A stretch of 64,000 bases of DNA from NCBI GenBank assembly GCA_046964515.1, contig JBKUYM010000001.1, positions 62,001 to 126,000 on the forward strand, read 5' to 3'. Position numbers and translations under genes: made by a program. The DNA comes from UMGS1663 sp046964515. Its GTDB lineage: Bacteria; Bacillota; Clostridia; TANB77; CAG-508. Under the pieces are notes generated by a model that saw nothing but the letters and a program-made list of their open reading frames with translations, was not told the DNA's origin and searched no databases. Below, piece by piece: positions 1 to 7,335 of this stretch. Each line of letters begins with the position of its first letter. Positions within the stretch are counted from its first letter, which is position 1.

Positions 1-1114
1 CATTTGTGTTTTCTAAATGGTAGAGGGTTTGTCTTTCTTTTTTGGTTAATGTTTCTTCCTTTGTTTTTTCTTTTTTCTTTTCATTAGTAGGTTTGTTAAT
101 TTGTTTTAATATGTATTGGAATAATGTTTCTTTTTTTATTTTTTCATAAATCTGTGGTTTTTCTTCTATTGCTTCATTTAAATAGGTTATTGCTTTTGGA
201 GCATCTCCTTTTAACATTGCAATATATGCTAAAGAATAATAAGAATCTGCTTCTAATTCTCCATCATTTAAAGCTTGCATAAAGTATTGCTGTGCTTCTT
301 CTAAGTCATTAAAGATTAAAGCAATTTGTCCTAAACTATATTGTGCATGATATAGCATAGAATTTAGCTTGGCTGCTTTTTCGTAATATTCTTTTGCACT
401 TTGAAAATCATTTAATCTCGTATAAGTCATACCTAAATTGTAATATAAATCATATTCTTCTGGATGATATTTCAAAGCATCTAAATAGATGCTAATTGCT
501 TCCTTAAAATTTTCTTGTTCATATAAAATATCACCTAATAATAGAGAAGCTTCTATTTGATCTGGTTTCTTTTTTAGTAAATCGGTTAGCATTTTACTAG
601 CTTCTTGTTTCTTGTCTGTTTCTACTAGTAGCTGTGCTACTTTAAAATAGGCATTATCATCCTTATGATTAATTTCCAAAGCACGTACATATTCTTCAAT
701 GGCTGTTTCTTTTTTTTCTTCTTTTTCATACATTTGTGCTAACTTTTTATGCCCAAGATAACTATTAGGAATTTTATCAATTAACTTTAAAATAATTTTT
801 TTGGCTTCTTCTTGTTTTCCTGTGGATAAACAAAATTGTGCCACACTTGTATAAAAAAATTCTGAAAATAGTAATCCTTTTTTTTCCATAAAGATAACTG
901 CAAGTGGTATGATAATGCAAAATAAATAAGTAATGATAAGGATTGTTATTGGTAAAGTAAACCCTCCAAGTAAGCCTATGAATCCCATAAACATTCCCAA
1001 TGCTTGAATGGCTAATATATAAATATAGTTAGTATCATTCCTTTGTATCATTTTCATAAAAATGATGACAAATAGAGCAAAAGCTAATACATTAAAAATG
1101 ATTCTTTCTACCAT
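1..1114 (-). CDS. TPR-repeat membrane protein (3' end beyond window)
   Basis: I translated this from the minus strand; the reading frame is open from an ATG at 1114 to the window edge, so the C-terminus is missing. The first ~70 residues hold two or three hydrophobic segments (start MVERIIFNVLAFALFVIIF). The rest is a series of ~34-residue helical repeats of TPR type, for example units around YYNLGMTYTRLNDFQSAKEYY and YSLAYIAMLKGDAPKAITYL. TPR arrays serve as protein-protein scaffolds, and the membrane anchor suggests a role at the inner face of the cytoplasmic membrane. The partner is unknown. It lies just downstream of the pyrophosphatase gene (25 bases apart) and may be cotranscribed with it. 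Confidence 0.8.
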   Translation of the reverse strand, partial: MVERIIFNVLAFALFVIIFMKMIQRNDTNYIYILAIQALGMFMGFIGLLGGFTLPITILIITYLFCIIIPLAVIFMEKKGLLFSEFFYTSVAQFCLSTGKQEEAKKIILKLIDKIPNSYLGHKKLAQMYEKEEKKETAIEEYVRALEINHKDDNAYFKVAQLLVETDKKQEASKMLTDLLKKKPDQIEASLLLGDILYEQENFKEAISIYLDALKYHPEEYDLYYNLGMTYTRLNDFQSAKEYYEKAAKLNSMLYHAQYSLGQIALIFNDLEEAQQYFMQALNDGELEADSYYSLAYIAMLKGDAPKAITYLNEAIEEKPQIYEKIKKETLFQYILKQINKPTNEKKKEKTKEETLTKKERQTLYHLENTN

Positions 1115-1138
1115 TTTCTTTCTTCCTTATCTTTATTT

Positions 1139-1669
1139 TTATTGCTGAAATTTTTGATTATAATTTTCTATGCATTCTTGGATAATTCTTTCAGCTTCTT
1201 CTCTTCCCATAATTTTATCTACAGAAGTTTGTTTTCCTTCTAATTGTTTGTATACCTCAAAGAAATGCATAATTTCTGCTGAAATATGGGTTGGCACTTC
1301 TGTTATGTCCTTATATTCATTTAAGAATGGATCTTGTTTTGCAACAGCTATGATTTTTTCATCATATTCGTCTCCATCTATCATTTTTAAAACGCCAATA
1401 GGATAAGCTTCTACTAATGCTAATGAAATAATCTTCTCTTGGCATAGTACTAGTACATCTAATGGGTCATGGTCTCCTGCATAAGTTCTTGGAATAAAAC
1501 CATAGTTAGCTGGATAATGTGTTGCTGTATATAGTACGCGGTCTAATCTTAGCATACCTGTTGTTTTATCCAACTCATACTTATTTTTTCCTCCTTTTGA
1601 AATTTCTATTACGGCTATAAAATTATCTTTCTTGATTCTTTCTGGATCGATATCATGCCATATGTTCAT
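1139..1669 (-). CDS. ppa: Inorganic pyrophosphatase, family I
   Basis: 176 residues, the usual length for the soluble hexameric family I enzyme. It hydrolyses pyrophosphate to two phosphates and pulls biosynthetic reactions such as tRNA charging and nucleic acid synthesis forward. The signature DHDPLDVLVL, whose aspartates bind the catalytic Mg2+, is intact, as are the N-terminal EISKGGKNKYELDK stretch (Lys and Glu of the active site) and YPANYGFIPRT. The ATG at 1669 is preceded by AAAGGGATGAAGAC, an acceptable ribosome binding site. A TGTCGAA sequence lies 49 bases upstream of the start codon (1718-1724) and could be a Spo0A box. Function is secure; the regulation is conjecture. Confidence 0.95.
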   Translation of the reverse strand: MNIWHDIDPERIKKDNFIAVIEISKGGKNKYELDKTTGMLRLDRVLYTATHYPANYGFIPRTYAGDHDPLDVLVLCQEKIISLALVEAYPIGVLKMIDGDEYDEKIIAVAKQDPFLNEYKDITEVPTHISAEIMHFFEVYKQLEGKQTSVDKIMGREEAERIIQECIENYNQKFQQ

Positions 1670-1842
1670 TTTGTCTTCATCCCTTTCTTTTTAATTCTAC
1701 TTATGTCTTTTTCCTTCTTCGACATTTTGTATTCTAATTCTATTATTTTAGGCTAATTTTGCAAAAAAGTCCATACCTATTTAAAAATTTCTTAAATCTT
1801 AAGCTTTCCTTTTGTTCTTTATTGTATTTTATTCTTCTTTAT

Positions 1843-1880
1843 GAAAGAAAAAAATCTATTTAAAATAGATTTTTTCTTTC
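1843..1880 (-). terminator. Intrinsic terminator, probably bidirectional
   Basis: Long A/T-rich inverted repeat GAAAGAAAAAAATCTATTT / AAATAGATTTTTTCTTTC with almost no loop. It overlaps the stop codon of the small gene ending at 1856 and separates it from ppa. Confidence 0.6.
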
Positions 1881-2218
1881 TTATATTTTTGTTGTTTATT
1901 CATTTTTTTTCTTAATCGCTTACATAGTTGATTGAAACCATTTCCAAATATATATCCCATAGATTTGCTAGAGAGATAAGTTTTATCTACTATATAGGTA
2001 TCCCATTCCTTTTCACTGGGATTTTTCAAATTTTCTTTCATATAATGCATTAGTGCATTAATACTTTTGTTATAATAACTTTGTATGGTTTTTTTGTTAT
2101 TATAAACTTGTTCCAATTCAAAGGCTAAACACATACTAACGTAATAAGCCTCTTTCGAATCTATGCCATATTTTTTTATTGTTTCATACAATTCTTGTTC
2201 TAAGTTTTTTTCTACCAT
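1856..2218 (-). CDS. Small protein with KEW-SSxS module
   Basis: 120 residues, function not recognised. It overlaps the end of the upstream HTH gene by seven bases, so the two are translationally coupled. The C-terminal half contains PSEKEWDTYIVDKTYLSSKS followed by MGYIFGNGFNQLCKRLRKKM. This pattern (KEW, ~10 residues, SSxS, YI) recurs in the proteins at 19850-20023 and twice in 22904-23461, so it looks like a mobile ~45-residue helical module, possibly nucleic-acid binding because of its basic end. Paired with an XRE regulator it may be a regulatory partner or an unknown effector. The terminator hairpin overlaps its stop codon. Confidence 0.65.
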   Translation of the reverse strand: MVEKNLEQELYETIKKYGIDSKEAYYVSMCLAFELEQVYNNKKTIQSYYNKSINALMHYMKENLKNPSEKEWDTYIVDKTYLSSKSMGYIFGNGFNQLCKRLRKKMNKQQKYKKEKIYFK

Positions 2219-2412
2219 CTTACTTTATACAACTCCGTTATTTCAACATCCAAGGCCTTTGCCAATTGTATCATAACCAATAGACTAGGGCTCTTTAGGT
2301 TATTCTCTACATCATTAATATGTGTCGTGGAAACGCCACTTTTATCTGAAAGTTTTTTCAAGGTTACTTTTTTCTTTTTTCTGACCTGTTTTAATAAAAT
2401 TTCTATATGCAT
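2212..2412 (-). CDS. XRE-family HTH transcriptional regulator
   Basis: 66 residues made up entirely of a Cro/CI-type helix-turn-helix: LLKQVRKKKKVTLKKLSDKS, then GVSTTHINDVENN as the recognition segment, then the usual PSLLVMIQLAKALDVEITEL tail. There is no effector domain. It is the first gene of a two-gene operon with the 120-residue module protein. About 50 bases upstream lies a dyad TTTCCG-ACATGG-CGGAAA (2463-2480), a good candidate for its own operator and for autoregulation. The ribosome binding site before ATG 2412 is weak (GGTGATAGATC). Confidence 0.85.
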   Translation of the reverse strand: MHIEILLKQVRKKKKVTLKKLSDKSGVSTTHINDVENNLKSPSLLVMIQLAKALDVEITELYKVRW

Positions 2413-2462
2413 GATCTATCACCAAAGCTTAGATATATTTTATTTTATTTAAACACAGAACC

Positions 2463-2480
2463 TTTCCGACATGGCGGAAA
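2463..2480. promoter_or_regulatory. Candidate operator for the XRE regulator
   Basis: Perfect 6-bp inverted repeat TTTCCG/CGGAAA with a 6-bp spacer, 51 bases before the regulator start codon and notably GC-rich against its surroundings. The rest of 2413-2619 shows no other gene or clear signal. Confidence 0.45.
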
Positions 2481-2619
2481 TAAGAAAAAAATATTACTTC
2501 ATAGTAATTATCTATTTATTTGTTACATTTATTCTATGCCCTTTGTTCTATAATTGTTTCTTTTCTCCTTTCTTCTAACGGTATTACCCTTTTTTCTTAA
2601 CTTTAAAAATGTAGCGATT

Positions 2620-3202
2620 TTACTTTTTCTTGATGATTTCTATATAAGGTTCTAATCGTTCTATAAACTGCTTGATAATTTCTTCTCTACAAAATTCTTG
2701 ATGATATTCTTTTTTTAGAGAAGTAGCTATATTTTTTGTTTCTTCTGAAAATTTTTCTTCATTGACATTAAAGCCAATACTGATAATTAAATATTGTACT
2801 CTTTCATCTTTCGAGGCACTACCGTGTTAGAATACCACTGATTTTCTTTCCATTTAATAATAAATCATTTGGCTTTTTAATCTCTAAAGTAATCTGATAT
2901 AATTGCCAAATAGTTTCCTTTATTATTTCTGCAATTTTTACAGTTAGCCCTTCTAACTGTTCTATCTTACAATTTGGGTACAACAAAATAGACATGGCGA
3001 TATTTTCATCTCCTGTATGCCATGCTCTCCCTTTTGTTCCAATACCTGCATTTTGATGTTCTGCTATAATAATGCTACCATTTTTAGCATGTTGTTTAGA
3101 TAATTTTTTTGCTTGTATATGTGTAGAATCTATCTCTTTATAATATATTATATTTTTTCCAATATAGTTAGTATTTGCTTTTTTAATTATATTTATTTCC
3201 AT
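2620..3202 (-). pseudogene. birA: Biotin-protein ligase, frame-disrupted
   Basis: BirA attaches biotin to acetyl-CoA carboxylase and similar enzymes. The first 127 codons encode the catalytic core: YYKEIDSTHIQAKKL, then the biotinyl-AMP loop AGIGTKGRAWHTG (normally GRGRxGRxW), and KPNDLLLNGKKISGIL. Translation then hits TAG at 2819. Skipping one base at ACA-CGG-TAG (CGG at 2822-2824) restores the expected continuation GSASKDERVQYLIISIGFNV and a C-terminal tail to a TAA at 2620. Total length would be ~193 residues, a short BirA without the N-terminal HTH or the full C-terminal SH3 domain. The cause may be a sequencing error, a true mutation or +1 frameshifting; the same CGG-T context breaks the gene at 33594-34398. 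Confidence 0.8.
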
Positions 3203-3368
3203 ATTTTTGCACTTTCTTATTTTGAATTACATAATTATGATACCATATTTTTCGCTATATATCAACCTTTAATCTATATTTTATTAACTAATTATGGAAA
3301 TTTTTATGTACTATCTTTTACCTTTTATTGCGTTCTTTAAAATTTTTTAATTTTTTTTCACAAGATAC

Positions 3369-3398
3369 TTGACAATTTCCTTATTTACGTAGTAAAAT
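3369..3398 (+). promoter_or_regulatory. SigA promoter of the tRNA-Leu locus
   Basis: TTGACA at 3369-3374, an 18-bp spacer, then TAAAAT at 3393-3398. The predicted start lies ~15 bases before the tRNA-Leu 5' fragment at 3421. No equally good promoter is visible directly before the intact tRNA at 3591, so this one probably serves both. The rest of 3203-3368 holds nothing recognisable. Confidence 0.7.
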
Positions 3399-3420
3399 AG
3401 TTCTTGTCAGTTCAATAGAT

Positions 3421-3460
3421 GCAGATGTGGCGGAACTGGCAGACGCACAGGACTTAAAAT
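3421..3460 (+). pseudogene. tRNA-Leu 5' half (orphan fragment)
   Basis: 40 bases matching the 5' half of the intact tRNA-Leu at 3591-3630 with one difference (C at 3440 against T at 3610). Similarity stops right after the anticodon-loop sequence GACTTAAAAT, and the following bases cannot form the anticodon stem. This is the expected signature of a recombination breakpoint in the anticodon loop. It retains the strong promoter at 3369-3398. A complementary pair ATGTGGC/GCCACAT (about 3425 and 3498) encloses the fragment. Confidence 0.75.
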
Positions 3461-3590
3461 GGGTAAGGTTTTCTAACACCTAAACACCCGAAACCCTATG
3501 CCACATAGTATATTTACAATTTTAAGAAATTTAACAAATTAAGATTTCTAATTAAATTTCTAATTTTTTATATAAGATGTTCCGTTATAT

Positions 3591-3679
3591 GCAGATGTGG
3601 CGGAACTGGTAGACGCACAGGACTTAAAATCCTGCGAAGGTTAAACTTCGTGCCGGTTCGATTCCGGCCATCTGCACCA
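3591..3679 (+). tRNA. tRNA-Leu (anticodon UAA)
   Basis: Complete class II tRNA. The acceptor stem is GCAGATG paired with CATCTGC, followed by an encoded ACCA; the D-arm is GGCGGAACTGGTAGACGC; the anticodon loop is CTTAAAA inside CAGGA/TCCTG; the long variable arm is CGAAGGTTAAACTTCG; and the T-arm is GCCGGTTCGATTCCGGC. Its 3' half doubles as the attachment site of element 1. Because integration restores the tRNA, the 3' half here was probably supplied by the element. Confidence 0.95.
3622..3679 (+). repeat. attL of element 1 (3' half of tRNA-Leu)
   Basis: The segment from the anticodon loop to the CCA end is repeated directly at 11301-11358. The two copies match over the anticodon side (GACTTAAAATCCTGCG) and over the last ~29 bases, but differ in the variable arm. 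The integrase gene begins its orientation 70 bases away, the usual arrangement for tRNA-targeting elements. Confidence 0.75.
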
Positions 3680-3715
3680 GTTAACTTACGAAACATTTTA
3701 TATAAGTACATATTT

Positions 3716-3749
3716 CCTTTATCTAGTGCCAATAGATAAGGGATTTTTT
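3716..3749. terminator. Terminator between tRNA-Leu and integrase
   Basis: CCTTTATCTA / TAGATAAGGG stem with a 7-base loop, followed by a T-run on the plus strand. It lies where the tRNA transcript and the integrase transcript converge. Confidence 0.7.
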
Positions 3750-4975
3750 TATGCACTTTTCTTTTCAAATGCTGTTGCTATTGCATTTGCTGATATTTCT
3801 TTTGTATCTTTTTCAAGATGTGAGTATATATTCGCCGTTGTTGAAAAATTACTATGTCCTAACCACTCTTGAATTTGTTTCATATTGATGTCATTTGCAA
3901 GTAATAGGCTTGCACAAGAATGCCTCAAATCCTTGAATGTAATTTTCTTTAATCCATTTTCATTTATCAATTTTCCGAAATTCTCTGTTATACAACCTGG
4001 TCTTATTAGACTACCATCTTCTCGTACTAAAATGTAATTGTCCTTATTTTTGTAACTACTGCCATATATCTTCTTATTCTGTTTCTGTTTTTCTTGTTCT
4101 TCGAGTAATAATTTTCTTATGTCTTTCATTAATGGCAATGTCCTACAACTACTCTTGGTCTTTGTTTTATCTTTTTTCACTACTTGAAATTTACCATTAA
4201 TACTTGCTTCTGTTACTATATGCTTAATAGTAATTGTATTTTCGATAAAGTCGATATTTTCCCATTTTAACCCGACTAATTCGCTTCTTCGTAACCCATA
4301 ATGGCTTGCAATCAGTATATGCAATTCTAATTGATTACCTTTTGCAATTTCAAATAATTTTTCTAATTCTTGTAAATTATAATGTGGTGCAATATATTGT
4401 TCAATCTTTTTATGTTTTATCTTACTTGCTGGGTTTGTTTCTATTAATTCAAGTTGTATTGCATCTTCCAATGATTTGTGTATGTTGGCGTGGTATCTTT
4501 TAATTGTATTGTATTTAATCGATTTTCCATTTTCATCGGGTTTCTGTAAATAGTTATAATATTTTTGTATGTCTGACGTTTTCAAGTCTTTTAGGGTTAT
4601 ACCTAAATCATTAAAATATTTTGATGTTCTTTTTACATTTCTTTCATAACCCGAATATGTTGTATCTTGAATATTAGGCTTTTGTGTTTCTAACCATTGC
4701 AACATATAATCGCCAAATAATAATACTGCTTTTTCTTCTGCTGATGTTTCTGGTGCATTTATTTCTAACTCAAATTGTTGTCTTATTTCTTCTGCTCTTT
4801 CCTTTGCAAGTTTTTTACTACCACCATTTACTGGAATACCTGTTGTTTTGGTTTTGTACTTTTGTTGCCCATTTTCTTTATATTGTAAATATGCTTGATA
4901 ATATTTCTTGCCCGTTCCTTGAATGCTGACCGTTACTTTTATGTAACTACTTTGTAAGTTGTTTGTTATATTCAT
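3749..4975 (-). CDS. int: Tyrosine recombinase (integrase) of element 1
   Basis: 408 residues, with the three-part layout of Tn916/phage integrases: an N-terminal arm-binding domain (~1-75), a SAM-like core-binding domain (~80-190) and a catalytic domain (~200-400). Catalytic residues visible are Arg229 (HYGLRRSEL), Arg351 (KDLRHS), His374 (LGHSNF) and the nucleophile Tyr384 (NIYSHL). The first His of the usual HxLR box is Lys348 here, a substitution seen in some family members. It should integrate and, with the Xis-like protein at 5315, excise element 1 at the tRNA-Leu 3' end. It ends 70 bases from the tRNA. RBS GGGGGAATTAG lies before ATG 4975. Confidence 0.92.
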   Translation of the reverse strand: MNITNNLQSSYIKVTVSIQGTGKKYYQAYLQYKENGQQKYKTKTTGIPVNGGSKKLAKERAEEIRQQFELEINAPETSAEEKAVLLFGDYMLQWLETQKPNIQDTTYSGYERNVKRTSKYFNDLGITLKDLKTSDIQKYYNYLQKPDENGKSIKYNTIKRYHANIHKSLEDAIQLELIETNPASKIKHKKIEQYIAPHYNLQELEKLFEIAKGNQLELHILIASHYGLRRSELVGLKWENIDFIENTITIKHIVTEASINGKFQVVKKDKTKTKSSCRTLPLMKDIRKLLLEEQEKQKQNKKIYGSSYKNKDNYILVREDGSLIRPGCITENFGKLINENGLKKITFKDLRHSCASLLLANDINMKQIQEWLGHSNFSTTANIYSHLEKDTKEISANAIATAFEKKSA

Positions 4976-5090
4976 TTTCTAATTCCCCCTTTGAATTTAT
5001 AACAATGTAAATTCAACCTACTATTGTTTATATCTGTGTTCCAGATTTTAACGCATAATAGGTCAAATTTCAAGTCATTTAATAAAGACT

Positions 5091-5315
5091 TTAATATCCA
5101 TATTGTTCATTTTTACAATCTTGGATTGCTTTTTTAAATATTAAATCGGCTTTTGCTAAGGCTAGGTCTTCGTTACCATATATTGGTGATATTTTTGTTG
5201 TAACATTTATATCTGCGATTTCTTTTACTATTTCCAAACGATAACCATACATTGATTTTACTAAAATTGTAATCCTTTTGTTACCGATTTGTTTAGTCCT
5301 TTTGTAAATTTCCAT
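5091..5315 (-). CDS. Small element protein, function unknown
   Basis: 74 residues (start MEIYKRTKQIGNKRITILVK), basic N-terminal half, no recognised domain or membrane segment. The start codon overlaps the stop of the excisionase-like gene by one base, so the two are coupled, and it is followed after 115 bases by the integrase. Genes in this position of integrative elements often help control integration or excision, but nothing in the sequence proves that here. Confidence 0.6.
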   Translation of the reverse strand: MEIYKRTKQIGNKRITILVKSMYGYRLEIVKEIADINVTTKISPIYGNEDLALAKADLIFKKAIQDCKNEQYGY

Positions 5316-5518
5316 TACTTGTCACCCCCTATCATATATTGAATTACATTTATTTTTGGTATTCTGTAACCTATTCCGTCAATGTATCTTGCTTTGATAA
5401 TTCCTTTTTGTACTAATGAATATGCTTTGTTTCTGCCAATTCTTAACATTTCTTGCAATTCTGCTACATTAACTACATCGGGGTAATTAGAAAACATATT
5501 TTGATTGTATGTTTCCAT
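5315..5518 (-). CDS. xis: Excisionase-like HTH protein
   Basis: 67 residues with the winged-helix pattern of excisionase/MerR-like DNA-binding domains: VVNVAELQEMLRIGRNKAYS, then LVQKGIIKARYIDGIGYRIP and a short C-terminal helix. Proteins of this kind bend DNA at attachment sites and steer the integrase toward excision. It is the first gene of the xis-small gene-int operon and lies opposite the repressor gene, whose operator region (5582-5693) it shares. RBS AAGGAGG occurs just before ATG 5518. The gene symbol is by analogy. Confidence 0.75.
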   Translation of the reverse strand: METYNQNMFSNYPDVVNVAELQEMLRIGRNKAYSLVQKGIIKARYIDGIGYRIPKINVIQYMIGGDK

Positions 5519-5581
5519 TTTTACCTCCTTGAATTCTAACCTTTAAAATATTAAGTTTTCAATGTACATACTGGGCATTGT

Positions 5582-5693
5582 GTATCAACTAAATATGTGA
5601 TACAATATAGTCGGTGTTGGTGCTAGGTGCTGGGTCCATTTTTTTAAATACCACGTCTTAATTAAGACTAAATATATTAAACCACGAATTCGT
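5582..5693. promoter_or_regulatory. Divergent control region with dyads (repressor/xis)
   Basis: Three inverted repeats sit between the divergent xis and repressor genes: GTATCA-N10-TGATAC (5582-5603), the perfect 14-bp palindrome GTCTTAATTAAGAC (5655-5668) and ACGAATTCGT (5684-5693). They are good operator candidates for the XRE repressor at 5716. Confidence 0.5.
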
Positions 5694-5715
5694 AAAGATT
5701 TGAAAAACAAGGGGT

Positions 5716-6471
5716 ATGAAAGTTTTGGAAAATTTTATAGAAAATGAAAAAAAATTATCACCACAAGTGAAATTCAATTATAAAACATTAGAAAAATACT
5801 TTGAAAATACGGATGTATCAAAGGAAGATTTTGCTACTGATTTAGGAATATCGGCGTCAAGTGTTTACCAATATTTGCAAGGTACAAAAACTCCTGGTAT
5901 GTTAACTGCAATACATATCTCGGAATATACAAACATTCCACTAGATTATTTCTTTATAACTGAAAGAAATAAAAATATAGATACTGACATAGACAAGGTT
6001 GTTATTCCTACTGAAATAACAGATGCCGTAAAAGAATTATTATCAAAAGAAACTAGGGAATACATTTTTAAAATGCTAAAAGAAAACAAAAGTAATAAAT
6101 ATAAAAGAATACTTACTGCAATATTTGATACAAAAGTAAATCAAGGTGCTGAAAGAAAAACATATTTACATTTATTAACTGAAAATATATTAGATATTTT
6201 GGTATGTGCAAAATTAAATGATACATCATTTATGGAATTATTTACTAAAAGTGCTAACGAATTATCTAATGAAATAAATATATATAAAACAAAAGTTATT
6301 GGAAATAAAAATATAGATTTTTCATTTAACGAAATAATAAATAAATCTAATGATGTAAAACATAAATATAATGATACAAAAGAAATACTGCATAATGCAA
6401 TAGATGAGATACTAGAAACAACTTTAAATAAAGAATTTGATATTATAAAACCACATACTAAATTATTATAA
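5716..6471 (+). CDS. XRE-family repressor of element 1
   Basis: 251 residues. The N-terminal HTH (~25-85) reads YFENTDVSKEDFATDLGISA then SSVYQYLQGTKTPGMLTAIH, typical of CI/Cro-like repressors. The remaining ~160 residues are Lys/Asn-rich helices without the Ser-Lys peptidase motif of LexA/CI, so RecA-stimulated self-cleavage is not indicated. The gene is the only plus-strand gene of the element and faces away from xis, the classic lysogeny-switch layout. The start has AAGGGGT immediately upstream. It probably keeps xis and int silent. Confidence 0.8.
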   Translation: MKVLENFIENEKKLSPQVKFNYKTLEKYFENTDVSKEDFATDLGISASSVYQYLQGTKTPGMLTAIHISEYTNIPLDYFFITERNKNIDTDIDKVVIPTEITDAVKELLSKETREYIFKMLKENKSNKYKRILTAIFDTKVNQGAERKTYLHLLTENILDILVCAKLNDTSFMELFTKSANELSNEINIYKTKVIGNKNIDFSFNEIINKSNDVKHKYNDTKEILHNAIDEILETTLNKEFDIIKPHTKLL

Positions 6472-6505
6472 TATTAAAAATAGGTGGGGAAGATCCCACC
6501 TTTAA

Positions 6506-7123
6506 TTATGCTTTTAATTCAACTTGTTTTACTAATTTATAAAATGTATTTCTTTTCACATTTGCATTTGCCATTGCTTGGGTTGCTGTTTGTTCACCAT
6601 TTTTCCATTTAGTAAATTCTTCAATAAATAATTCGGTTATTTGTGCTTTTGGTCTACCTAAATGCTTATTTTGTGCTTTCGCTATGGCAATTCCTTCGGC
6701 TTGCCTTTTCTTTATATTGTTTCTTTCATTTTCTGCATTATAAGATAAAATTTGCAATACTAAATCCGCTACAAATGTTCCTAGTAAATCTTTGTGCAAT
6801 CTAGTATCAAGTAATTCCATATCTAACACTTTAATATCTGCCTTGCATTCTGTTGTTAATTCTTGCCATTCTTTTTTTATTTCTATATAATTTCTACCTA
6901 GTCTATCAATAGAATGTATAACCAATAGACTATTTGGGCTATCTTTTAACATTCTTTTTAGTGTTTGATATTCTATTCTATTAAAATCTTTTCCACTTTG
7001 TTTATCTAAAAATATTCTTTCTTTTGGAATTCCAAAATCTAACATTGATTGTAATTGTCTACTTTCGTTTTGGTCTTTACTACTAACTCTTATATAACCA
7101 TATACTTTTTGTTTGTTTTCCAT
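6506..7123 (-). CDS. Serine recombinase, resolvase/invertase family
   Basis: 205 residues from the ATG at 7123, which is chosen because AAGGGGTGGG lies just upstream; a longer frame opens at 7174. The catalytic N-terminal domain carries YIRVSSKDQN (the nucleophile Ser in RVS) and the IHSIDRLGRNY motif with its catalytic arginine. The C-terminal end NMAxANVKRNTFYKLVKQ-like segment (TATQAMANANVKRNTFYKL) is the HTH that binds DNA. Small resolvases resolve multimers or invert segments; here it may act on replicating forms of the element or switch DNA elsewhere. A GGTGGGGAAGATCCCACC hairpin lies just after the stop codon and may terminate transcription. Confidence 0.9.
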   Translation of the reverse strand: MENKQKVYGYIRVSSKDQNESRQLQSMLDFGIPKERIFLDKQSGKDFNRIEYQTLKRMLKDSPNSLLVIHSIDRLGRNYIEIKKEWQELTTECKADIKVLDMELLDTRLHKDLLGTFVADLVLQILSYNAENERNNIKKRQAEGIAIAKAQNKHLGRPKAQITELFIEEFTKWKNGEQTATQAMANANVKRNTFYKLVKQVELKA

Positions 7124-7335
7124 AATACCCACCCCTTGGTCAGCTATTATAAATGCTTTGTTTGCAAAAGTCAAGGCTATTTTATAAACATTTGTAAAAT
7201 ATTTTTACCACCTTTATAAACATAATATTCACTATATTTTTAATGTTTGTAAAGGTATACCTTTTTAAACATTACTTTTCATATGATAAATAAAAACACG
7301 GCTGGCTATAAATTTTATAACCAGTCGTGAAATGT

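Noticed and set aside
3568..3768. 66-codon frame on the minus strand across the tRNA
   Set aside because: It runs through tRNA-Leu and the terminator; translated tRNA sequence of this kind is a well-known false gene.
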